A stretch of DNA of 37,723 nucleotides from contig MKWG01000040.1 in NCBI GenBank assembly GCA_001899685.1, positions 1 to 37,723 of the forward strand. The letters are read 5' to 3'. Positions 24,528-31,748 of this stretch are shown in pieces. Source of the DNA: Sphingobacteriales bacterium 44-15 (GTDB taxonomy: Bacteria > Bacteroidota > Bacteroidia > Chitinophagales > Chitinophagaceae). The position numbers were made by a program, and so were the translations under genes. The notes under the pieces are model-generated. The model saw only the letters and a program-made list of their open reading frames with translations. It was not told the origin of the DNA and did no database searches. How positions within the stretch are numbered: position 1 is the stretch's first letter; each line of letters opens with the position of its first letter.

Positions 24528-25544
24528 ATGACTATTGATTTTCGTTCGGATACGGTTACCCGCCCATCACCCGCGATGATGGAAGTGGTTAAAAATGCGC
24601 GGGTAGGGGATGATGTGTTTGGTGAAGATCCTTCCATAAACGATCTGGAAGCCTTTACCGCTGATATGTTTGGTATGGAGTCGGCTGTTTTTTGCCCCAG
24701 CGGTACCATGACCAATCAGATCGCCATTAAATGCCATACCCAACCTGCAGAAGAAGTGATCTGTGAGCGGCAGTCCCATATTTATCAGTATGAAGGGGGA
24801 GGTATTGCCTATAATTCAGGTTGCCAGGTAAAACTGATTGAAGGCAACCGGGGACGTATAACCGCTGAACAGGTTACTGCAGCCATTAACCCGGACGATA
24901 TTCATAAAGCCAAATCCACGCTGGTAAGCCTTGAAAATACGGCCAACCGTGGTGGCGGCAGTTGCTATGAGATGGATGATATCCGTAAGATCAGGAAGGT
25001 TTGCGACGATAACAGGCTGAACCTGCATCTTGACGGTGCAAGGCTGTTTAATGCTATCGTAGCAAAAAAGCAGCAACCGAAAGATTTCGGCAGCCTGTTT
25101 GACAGTATTTCCATCTGCCTGAGCAAAGGCCTTGGCGCCCCGGTGGGCAGTGTTTTACTGGGTAAGAAAGATTTTATCAAAAAAGCAAGGCGTTTCAGGA
25201 AAGTGATGGGTGGCGGCATGCGGCAGTCCGGTATCATTGGCGCTGCGGGGCTATATGCGCTTCAGCATAATATTGACCGGCTTGCCATTGATCATGAGCA
25301 TGCCCGGCAAATTGCTGAGGCATTAAGTAAAAAATCATTTATAAAAGATATCTTTCCTGTCGAGACCAATATCATTATCTTCAGCGTGACGCCGGTCTAC
25401 GCTGCAAAAAGGCTTGTGGCTGAGCTTAAAAAGCACGAGATACTGGCAATTGCCATTGCCGAAAACCAGGTACGCATAGTGACTCATCTTGATATTACAA
25501 CCGATATGGTACGGACAACCTGTGAGGTGATAAGGGAACTGTAA
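24528..25544 (+). CDS. Low-specificity threonine aldolase-type PLP enzyme
   Basis: From ATG 24528 the protein has 338 residues (MTIDFRSDTVTRPSPAM), the usual start of L-threonine aldolases; an ATG 15 codons earlier gives a tail unlike the family. The enzyme splits threonine or allo-threonine to glycine and acetaldehyde. Motifs are GDDVFGEDPSI, CPSGTMTNQIA, the PLP-stacking H84 with YEGGG, HLDGARLFNA, and SICLSKGLGAPVGS with the PLP lysine K200. TATATTCG (24516-24523) just before the ATG resembles a -7 promoter element. It is cytoplasmic and monocistronic, divergent from rpoD. Confidence 0.93.
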   Translation: MTIDFRSDTVTRPSPAMMEVVKNARVGDDVFGEDPSINDLEAFTADMFGMESAVFCPSGTMTNQIAIKCHTQPAEEVICERQSHIYQYEGGGIAYNSGCQVKLIEGNRGRITAEQVTAAINPDDIHKAKSTLVSLENTANRGGGSCYEMDDIRKIRKVCDDNRLNLHLDGARLFNAIVAKKQQPKDFGSLFDSISICLSKGLGAPVGSVLLGKKDFIKKARRFRKVMGGGMRQSGIIGAAGLYALQHNIDRLAIDHEHARQIAEALSKKSFIKDIFPVETNIIIFSVTPVYAAKRLVAELKKHEILAIAIAENQVRIVTHLDITTDMVRTTCEVIREL

Positions 25545-25844
25545 GGAGAGGCGGGGATGAAGGGAGACGACGAGGTAAAAAGATGAAATAGAGTAAGTGC
25601 TATGTGGTAAGAAATGGAATGTGGACCCCTGTACTTCATAATGACCGGTAGATAATGCAAAATTTTATTGATGAGGGTTTTGTTGATTGGTTAATACATA
25701 ATCTGTCTTTTATTTAATGATAAATTATGCGAAAAATTTAAATGCACGCCAGGACAACTCTTAATAACCTTTTCAATAAGTTATTTCCTATCTTTATTAC
25801 AGTCTATATAAACTGAATGCATAATTTGCTTTTATTGCATTTTT
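25545..25844. other. 300-nt intergenic region without a gene
   Basis: The left third is purine-rich low-complexity sequence (AGGAGAGGCGGGGATGAAGG, GACGACGAGGTAAAAAGATG) like the decayed word repeats of other gaps. The rest is AT-rich. TATCTTTA at 25789-25796 is a possible -7 element for the ECF sigma gene. I see no ORF, tRNA or terminator I can support. Confidence 0.4.
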
Positions 25845-26444
25845 ATGAAAACCTGTATTGATCCTGAACAACAGCTTGTGCGAGACTTAAAAAACGGTGA
25901 TCCGTCAGCGTTTGATAGATTGTATTGGAAATATTATAAGGCAGTTTATGCAAATATCTTTAAGCTTATAAAAGACCCGGATATTTCAAAGGATATCCTC
26001 CAGGAAGTATTTATTGCCCTGTGGATAAAAAGAGCAACATTGAAACCTGACGGGAGCATTGCAGGATGGATGTTCACTACAAGCTATCACAAATGCATTG
26101 ATCATTTAAGACTTATCCCCGCAGTTCCTCTTTGCCATAGTGAAATAAATATTGCTGATGAATGGGTTGACTACAGAAAACAAAAGGAGCAGGAGAACCG
26201 CCTGCAACTGATACAACAGGCAGTGAACAACTTATCTCCCCAAAAGAAGGAAGTATTTGAATTATGTAAGCTCAAAGGTAAAAGCTATGAAGAAACGGCG
26301 GAAGCATTGAATATTTCAAAGCACACCGTTAAAGAATACCTCTCTGCAGCGATTATACATATTAAAAATTATATCCACCGGCAGTCACAATCGCCCGTCT
26401 CGGTTTTACTTATTTTATCTGCTTTCTATCCCCCCTTTTTTTGA
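25845..26444 (+). CDS. ECF-type RNA polymerase sigma factor of the SusCD-associated class, orphan
   Basis: The 199-residue protein has sigma region 2 (about 20-85: AFDRLYWKYYKAVYANIFKL, KDILQEVFIALWIKR, IAGWMFTTSYHKCIDHLR) and region 4 (about 130-180: LSPQKKEVFELCKLKGKSYE, ETAEALNISKHTVKEYLSAA). The hydrophobic C-terminal tail (VSVLLILSAFYPPFF) is common in Bacteroidota members. These sigma factors normally sit before a FecR anti-sigma factor and a SusC/SusD pair and switch on the locus when the substrate binds. Here FecR and SusC are absent and only a broken SusD gene follows, so it is probably an orphan. Whether it still binds core polymerase cannot be told. Confidence 0.88.
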   Translation: MKTCIDPEQQLVRDLKNGDPSAFDRLYWKYYKAVYANIFKLIKDPDISKDILQEVFIALWIKRATLKPDGSIAGWMFTTSYHKCIDHLRLIPAVPLCHSEINIADEWVDYRKQKEQENRLQLIQQAVNNLSPQKKEVFELCKLKGKSYEETAEALNISKHTVKEYLSAAIIHIKNYIHRQSQSPVSVLLILSAFYPPFF

Positions 26445-26544
26445 AGATCCCCGTATTGACTGTGGTGAACAGGCAATGGGCAATAATGAATTCATCATGC
26501 ATCCTTGACATGGCGTTAAGAAAAACACTTTGACAACTTAGGAT

Positions 26545-27043
26545 ACAGGATCTTTATGAGCTCTGTTGCTGGAATGAACGGTGGAGGGAAATTCCCGGGA
26601 AACGGTAGTTGACAATAATGTATTGACAGATGAAGAGATAATCAGTTCCGGTATATTTTCTGTATATTCAACCGGTCATCCTGATAATGATTATTTTGAC
26701 CTCTTTGTTCAGTATGACTTAAAGGGAAACCCTAAAGGGATAATGGTTTAACGCTATATTATAAATGTACGTATGCATAATAATGTTCGTCAGCCTGGTG
26801 AACCATGTACGGGGTACAATCAGGGTTTGGTACAATCCTATGACAGCGTACCTATTTCACTTAGTCCCTTATATAAGGAGATGCAGTGCTTTAGCGATGC
26901 CTTTGAGAGCAGCGACATTCACAAGAAGCAATCGATATACAATACAATATAATATCGCAGATAATGGGGCTATTTATTATAAGGTCATGTCGGAGTTTCA
27001 GAGTAATTATTGTTTTACCAGCTACTTTATTATTAAAGGATGA
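26545..27043 (+). pseudogene. Remnant of a RagB/SusD-family nutrient-binding lipoprotein gene
   Basis: Three reading-frame pieces line up with the middle of a SusD-like protein. One frame from 26581 reads SGIFSVYSTGHPDNDYFDLF and VQYDLKGNPKGIMV, then a TAA at 26749. The same frame continues with GYNQGLVQSYDSVPISLSPL and KKQSIYNTI, where SusD proteins have PI-LSPLYKGD and RDPR-QTIY. After a frameshift near 26945 the next frame ends NYCFTSYFIIKG, like the SusD C-TGY-I-K motif. Just upstream, ELCCWNERWREIPGK in another frame may be the LCLFEGTWRKYHG segment. The N-terminal half including the lipoprotein signal and the C-terminal third are missing. Family identity is by pattern recognition; the stops and frameshifts are directly visible. 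Confidence 0.7.
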
Positions 27044-27082
27044 CCGGTATCGGCAAAGAATGTATTAAACCAGGATAATATT

Positions 27083-28354
27083 ATGAAAACCAGGAACACG
27101 ATTGACCGGCGAAGTTTTATCGGAACTACTACCACAGCGGCTGCGGGTCTCATTTTGCCGAAGCCCGGTATTTTTAATATCATAAGAAAGGACGATTATC
27201 CGTCTACGAAAGATTTTTGGTACAGACGGGTAACGGATGGTCCTTACATTGACACTCAGCTTGGAAATCTTGCCTTTGGCTTTACGGATGATCAAATGCT
27301 GTTGTCGCATGATAACTGCCTTACCTGGTCTGACCGGTTAAATTTCTGGGATGCGAAGAATATTACTTTCAGCCATATATTCAGGAATGGCAATCTTTTG
27401 ATCGGAACGAGGAACAGGCTGTACCTGAGCACAGATAACCTTAAGACAATAAAGGAAATTGCTGTTAAGAATCCTGATGGTTCCGATTACCTGCCCCACG
27501 TATCTAAGCACCCGGATTATCCCGGATGGTATTTTTTTACTTTACCCGGGGAGAACTCCTGGATGATAAACGGGAAAGAAATGCTGATCTGGGGAAATTA
27601 TTCTAATGTGGAAGGAGGAGCGGTACCTGTAAATATTTATTATTCCATAGATAACGGGCACACTGTAAAAATTGCTTATTCCTTTGGTCAGAATCCCCGT
27701 TTTAAAGACAGTGGCGATGGTAAGGACACCCCCGAAGGAATCCTCCTCGGGAATCCCGGGAATCCTAAATTTTGCCGCCATGTACATTGTGTGACCTACA
27801 ACCCAGGGGAAGATGCTTTTTATGCCTGCACGGGTGACGGGCGACCCAGTGATGGCGCTCAACAGGAATGCAAATGGTTAAAAGGAAGATATAATGCAGC
27901 TAAAGATGAATGGACCTGGGAGGTGCTTATTGAAGTTGATTTTAATTCGAGGTATAAAAGCGGGGGAATAAATTTTGTAGATAATAAATTATATTTCACC
28001 AGTGATGCTAATGGTAAAGAACCTTATGACAGGGGGATCTTTCGTTGTAATCCTGCGGATTTTTTAAACAAAGAAAAACATGAATTATTGTTCCAGCCGG
28101 AATATGAGGTAGGACACATGCTTATCCAGGACGGTATTATTATATCGGGATACTATGCTGTTGCTTCACCCTATCAACTTGGCGTTATATATTCGTCCGA
28201 TTTAGGAAAAACCTGGCGGAAATATGATCTAAAAGAATATGGGCCAAGATCAATTGCCAGGCTGAACTATAAAAACTCCGAAGGCTGGTTCAGGATGGAT
28301 CTAAGATCCGGCTGGATACACCGTGGAGAGGTACTGTTTATAAAACCCAAATAG
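27083..28354 (+). CDS. Tat-exported beta-propeller-like protein (BNR/sialidase-like fold)
   Basis: The 423-residue protein begins with a twin-arginine signal (DRRSFIGTTTTAAAGLILP, R9 R10). The mature part has repeated blades with Asp-box-like turns: LLSHDNCLTWSDRLNFW, YLSTDNLKTIKEI, YYSIDNGHTVKI and IYSSDLGKTWRKY, the S-D-G-TW pattern of BNR repeats. This fold is found in sialidases, other glycoside-active enzymes and simple binding proteins. I could not assign catalytic residues. It starts 40 nt after the SusD relic, so its promoter may sit inside the dead gene. Being Tat-exported it probably folds or binds a cofactor before export. Function unknown, possibly carbohydrate-related. Confidence 0.68.
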   Translation: MKTRNTIDRRSFIGTTTTAAAGLILPKPGIFNIIRKDDYPSTKDFWYRRVTDGPYIDTQLGNLAFGFTDDQMLLSHDNCLTWSDRLNFWDAKNITFSHIFRNGNLLIGTRNRLYLSTDNLKTIKEIAVKNPDGSDYLPHVSKHPDYPGWYFFTLPGENSWMINGKEMLIWGNYSNVEGGAVPVNIYYSIDNGHTVKIAYSFGQNPRFKDSGDGKDTPEGILLGNPGNPKFCRHVHCVTYNPGEDAFYACTGDGRPSDGAQQECKWLKGRYNAAKDEWTWEVLIEVDFNSRYKSGGINFVDNKLYFTSDANGKEPYDRGIFRCNPADFLNKEKHELLFQPEYEVGHMLIQDGIIISGYYAVASPYQLGVIYSSDLGKTWRKYDLKEYGPRSIARLNYKNSEGWFRMDLRSGWIHRGEVLFIKPK

Positions 28355-28367
28355 TCCCGGTGTGTAT

Positions 28368-28460
28368 GTCAAATGACAAACGTCAAACGACAAATGTGAG
28401 ATGTGAGTTTTACAGGTTACAGGCATTCACCATTCACTATTGCCCATTTACCTATTAACT
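28368..28460. repeat. Intergenic word-repeat tract between the propeller and ceramidase-like genes
   Basis: Tandem near-copies GTCAAATGACAAACGTCAAA and CGACAAATGTGAGATGTGAG are followed by CAGGTTACAGGCATTCACCA and TTCACTATTGCCCATTTACC. The last part is the complement of GGCAATAGTGAATGGTGAAT, the same vocabulary as GCAATGGGCAATAATGAATT near 26474. No promoter or terminator could be singled out. Confidence 0.4.
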
Positions 28461-28476
28461 GAAAAAAATAATACTA

Positions 28477-30003
28477 ATGAAGTCTTGTGCAACATTTTTT
28501 ATTGCCTGTTTATTTTTTACGGCAGCTTTTGCATCAGCAGGCCAGGATGCTGCTCCTGTTTTCAAGGCTGGTTTTTGCGAACGGGATATCACACCTGATA
28601 TTGGTATGGAACAGCCGGGCAATTATGGCAAGAGTTATCATCGTACATTTCATGATCCCTGTAAAGTCCGCGCCGTGGTTTTTGATGACGGGAAAAAACG
28701 GGTAGCGCTTGTAGGACTGGATTTGCTTTTTGTAACGAGATATGTAGTACAGGAAGCAAGGGCAGAGATCCAAAAGCGCTGTGGTATCAGCCCGGATGCG
28801 GTAATGATAGGCGCTTCACATTCTCATTCTTCCGGTCCGATCGGGATGGCAGAACCGGGTGATTATGATAATGCTTCACCATTAGTGAAGGATCTGGTGA
28901 ATAACAAATCTATTGTTTCGGATCCAGGGTTTATTCAATACCTGAAGCAGCAGATCGTTGAAGCGGTGGTGCTGGCAGACGCAAACCGTGTGGATGCGAA
29001 GATGGCCGTAGGCGTGGGACATGAGGATAAGGTATCTTTTAACCGGCGGCAGCGCATGAAAAACGGGCTGAGCTATTCTCATGCCGGTGTGGGTAATCCT
29101 GATATTATTGACTATGCCGGTCCTATTGATCCCGATGTCGGCACTGTTGGCGTTTGGGATTTGAAAGGGAATTTACTTGGAGTGGTAGTGAACTTTGCCT
29201 GTCATAACACAACGAATCCCGGTGGCATTTCGGCTAATTGGGTGGGAGCTATGGAAAAAACGTTGCGTGGCGCTACGGGCAATGCTGCATTGCCGGTTGT
29301 TTTCATGCAGGGCGCCTGTGGCGATATCACCCAGGTTGACAATCTTACAAAATATGCAAATCCTGGTGCGGAGGAATGGTGGGAGATCGTTGGCGGACGC
29401 GTAGGCGCGGAAGCTTATAAGACATTGTTGCTGATCCGCCGTGGCGCCGGGAGCGACATACCATTGGATGTCCGGCAGAAAATATGGAAAGTAAAGCGAA
29501 GAGTGCCTTCACCTGCAAAAGTGAAACGTGCTCTTGAGCTGGTAAACCAGGGCCCCGAAAAGGCAGGTACAGTGGAATGGACTTTTGCGAAAGAGACTTT
29601 AATGCTGGATGCTATGCTGAAAGCGCGGCCTGCAGCTGAAGTAGAAGTACAGGCTATACAGGTTGGCCCGGCAGTGTTTGTTTCAAATCCTGCAGAATAC
29701 TTTGTGCAATACAGTCTTGATATTAAGAAAGCCAGTAAGTTCCCATTCACATTTGTTGTTGAGTTAGCCAATGGTTGTGTTGGTTATGTACCTACGGAGG
29801 AGGCTTTTGGCCCCCATGGAGGCGGTTATGAAACCAGGCTGACGTCTTACAGTAATCTTGAAATTTCCGCCGGCAGGCAATTTGCCGATACGGGCATTGG
29901 GCTGGCTAATGAAATGATACCGGGTAAAACTCCTGTACCGCCACCGCCGCCGCCTTTCAGCAGTCCATGGAGCTATGGTAATCTTCCCCCGGAGCTGAAC
30001 TGA
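28477..30003 (+). CDS. Neutral/alkaline ceramidase-family secreted hydrolase, copy 1
   Basis: The 508-residue protein has a signal peptide (about 1-21) and the neutral ceramidase N-terminal domain, starting FCERDITPDIGMEQPGNYG. Zinc ligands known from Pseudomonas ceramidase have clear counterparts: H115/H117 (ASHSHSSGP), H243 (ACHNTTNPGG), E407 (SNPAEYF) and Y451 (GGGYETR). At the place of the GDVSPN motif with the catalytic serine it has GDITQV (282-287), with Thr285 at the serine position. So the fold is clear but activity on ceramide is doubtful; it may hydrolyse another amide. The C-terminal immunoglobulin-like domain of true ceramidases is absent, replaced by a short proline-rich end. 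It is followed 1 nt later by a fragment of a related gene. Confidence 0.85.
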   Translation: MKSCATFFIACLFFTAAFASAGQDAAPVFKAGFCERDITPDIGMEQPGNYGKSYHRTFHDPCKVRAVVFDDGKKRVALVGLDLLFVTRYVVQEARAEIQKRCGISPDAVMIGASHSHSSGPIGMAEPGDYDNASPLVKDLVNNKSIVSDPGFIQYLKQQIVEAVVLADANRVDAKMAVGVGHEDKVSFNRRQRMKNGLSYSHAGVGNPDIIDYAGPIDPDVGTVGVWDLKGNLLGVVVNFACHNTTNPGGISANWVGAMEKTLRGATGNAALPVVFMQGACGDITQVDNLTKYANPGAEEWWEIVGGRVGAEAYKTLLLIRRGAGSDIPLDVRQKIWKVKRRVPSPAKVKRALELVNQGPEKAGTVEWTFAKETLMLDAMLKARPAAEVEVQAIQVGPAVFVSNPAEYFVQYSLDIKKASKFPFTFVVELANGCVGYVPTEEAFGPHGGGYETRLTSYSNLEISAGRQFADTGIGLANEMIPGKTPVPPPPPPFSSPWSYGNLPPELN

Positions 30004-30004
30004 G

Positions 30005-30217
30005 ATGAAAGAAAATTTCAGAACATCGAAATTATTTCAAATGAAAGCTTGTGTATGTAAGCCTTTAGCCCGGTTATTTATTTTATCGCTCATCAATTCA
30101 GATGTATTTTGGGATGTTTTAGGAGTTGGCGCCGCTGTTGTAAAGGCTACGCCGCCAATAGGGGTGCCTATAGCCGGATATTACTATGAAAGAGGCGTAA
30201 CAGGTGTTCATATCTAA
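30005..30217 (+). pseudogene. Truncated N-terminal remnant of a third ceramidase-family gene
   Basis: The 70-codon frame has a hydrophobic leader (PLARLFILSLINSDVF) and then VGAAVVKATPPIGVPIAGYY and ERGVTGVHI before a stop. This is the standard start of neutral-ceramidase-family proteins (G-A-DITPP-G-P-GYY, then VHDPLYA), cut off exactly at VH. Nothing of the remaining 400 or so residues is present; the next paralogue starts 5 nt later. It is most simply the scar of a deletion within a tandem array. It might still be translated as a short secreted peptide. Confidence 0.7.
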
Positions 30218-30222
30218 ATAAT

Positions 30223-31698
30223 ATGAGAAGAAGAATTTTGAATATTAACGCTATGCTTTCTTACATGCTTGCTGCATTTGGGCTGCCTGCAGTAAGCGCC
30301 CAAACCAAAACCGCTGCGATAGCAGACAGGATTTTTCGCGCAGGGGCTTCTATAAGCAATATCACGCCAATGCTGGGGGAGCCTATTGTTGGAAATTTTA
30401 ACGAGCCTCCTGCAGAAAATATTCATGATGATCTTCATGCCCGCTGCCTGGTGCTGGATGATGGAACTACCCGGTTGGCTATTATCCTTTTAGACAATGT
30501 TGGAGTTGATCAGGCTGTGCTCGATGAAGCCAAAAACTTAATTTATAAAAAGACCGGTTTGCCAAAGCACCATGTGCTGATTGCATCTGTGCATGATCAT
30601 TCTGCTACAAGCGCGGGAGGACGGGGAATGAAACGAAGAGGCTGGCAGTTTGGAAAGCCTTTGGATGAATACCAGACCTTTCTTATCAGGCGTATTGCCG
30701 ACGGAGTACAGGTAGCAATAAATCATCTTGAGCCGGCTCGTATCGGCTGGGGTACAGGAAAAGTTCCGCAGCACCTGTTTAACCGCCGCTACAGGATGAA
30801 AAGCCCGGTGATGAATCCCTTCGGTGGCTGGGATGCAGTAAAGATGAACCCCGGCGTTGGAAACCCGGATGTTGTGGAGCCAGCCGGGGGAACAGATCCT
30901 GAAGTGTCATTTATCTCTGTTCAGTCTACAGCCGGCCGGCCTATTGCCCTGCTTGCAAATTATTCTTTACATTATGTAGGAGGAGTGCCGGCAAATGATA
31001 TATCCGGAGATTATTTTGCAGTATTTGCCGACCGTGTTCAACAATTACTACAGGCTGACAGGCAGGATCCGCCGTTTGTAGGTATTATGTCTAATGGCAC
31101 TTCCGGCGATGTGAATAATATTGATGTTATAGGGGGAGATGCTAAGAGGTATCCACCCTATGCAAAAATGCGGATCGTAGCCGATGATGTGGCTAAGGAA
31201 GTGCTCCGCGTTTATAAGAATATAAAACATAAGGATTGGGTAAAGTTGCAGGCAGTACAGTCTGATTTGCCGCTTAAGGTACGTCGCGCCACTCCCGAAA
31301 TGCTTGCAAATATTGCTAAAGTGATTGCCAGAGCTGATACAGCCAAACCGCTATATCATCCCCTGGAGAAAATATATGCTGCAAGGGTATTGCAAATGGA
31401 ACAGGAATGGCCAAATGAGATAAATATTCCTTTGCAGGCTTTTCGTATAGGGGATCTGGGAATTGCCGCCGTTCCCTTTGAAGTTTTTACAAAAACAGGG
31501 CTGGACATAAAAGCGAAAAGTCCTTTTAAGCCGACTTTTACCATTGAAATTGCAAACGGGTACTATGGATATCTGCCAACGCCGGATCAGCATAAGCTGG
31601 GCGGATATGAAACATGGCTTAGTACCAACAGGGTGGAAGTTGATGCATCTGAAAAGATCGTAAAAGAATTAATGTCCCTATTTTCAACATTAAAATAA
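30223..31698 (+). CDS. Neutral/alkaline ceramidase-family secreted hydrolase, copy 2
   Basis: The 491-residue protein has a signal peptide ending about VSAQ (26) and the ceramidase-family N-terminal fold (FRAGASISNITPMLGEPIVG). Probable zinc ligands are H124/H126 (SVHDHSATS), H250 (YSLHYVGG), E420 (VPFEVF) and Y462 (GGYETW). The GDVSPN motif is GDVNNI (295-300), with Asn298 at the catalytic serine place, so classical ceramidase chemistry is unlikely. It differs strongly from copy 1, so the pair is not a recent duplication. It lies in the same transcription direction as the dehydrogenase-like lipoprotein 50 nt downstream. Confidence 0.84.
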   Translation: MRRRILNINAMLSYMLAAFGLPAVSAQTKTAAIADRIFRAGASISNITPMLGEPIVGNFNEPPAENIHDDLHARCLVLDDGTTRLAIILLDNVGVDQAVLDEAKNLIYKKTGLPKHHVLIASVHDHSATSAGGRGMKRRGWQFGKPLDEYQTFLIRRIADGVQVAINHLEPARIGWGTGKVPQHLFNRRYRMKSPVMNPFGGWDAVKMNPGVGNPDVVEPAGGTDPEVSFISVQSTAGRPIALLANYSLHYVGGVPANDISGDYFAVFADRVQQLLQADRQDPPFVGIMSNGTSGDVNNIDVIGGDAKRYPPYAKMRIVADDVAKEVLRVYKNIKHKDWVKLQAVQSDLPLKVRRATPEMLANIAKVIARADTAKPLYHPLEKIYAARVLQMEQEWPNEINIPLQAFRIGDLGIAAVPFEVFTKTGLDIKAKSPFKPTFTIEIANGYYGYLPTPDQHKLGGYETWLSTNRVEVDASEKIVKELMSLFSTLK

Positions 31699-31748
31699 TG
31701 CATTCAGCTTGGTCTTTATAAGAATATCACGCTAAAAATATTATCAAT

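Noticed and set aside
26765-27043. 92-codon + strand frame as an intact gene
   Set aside because: Its first two-thirds are out of frame with the SusD-like coding signal; only its end (NYCFTSYFIIKG) belongs to the SusD remnant.
30005-30217. 70-codon frame as a genuine small protein gene
   Set aside because: Its sequence is exactly the beginning of a ceramidase-family protein cut off at VH, so truncation explains it better.
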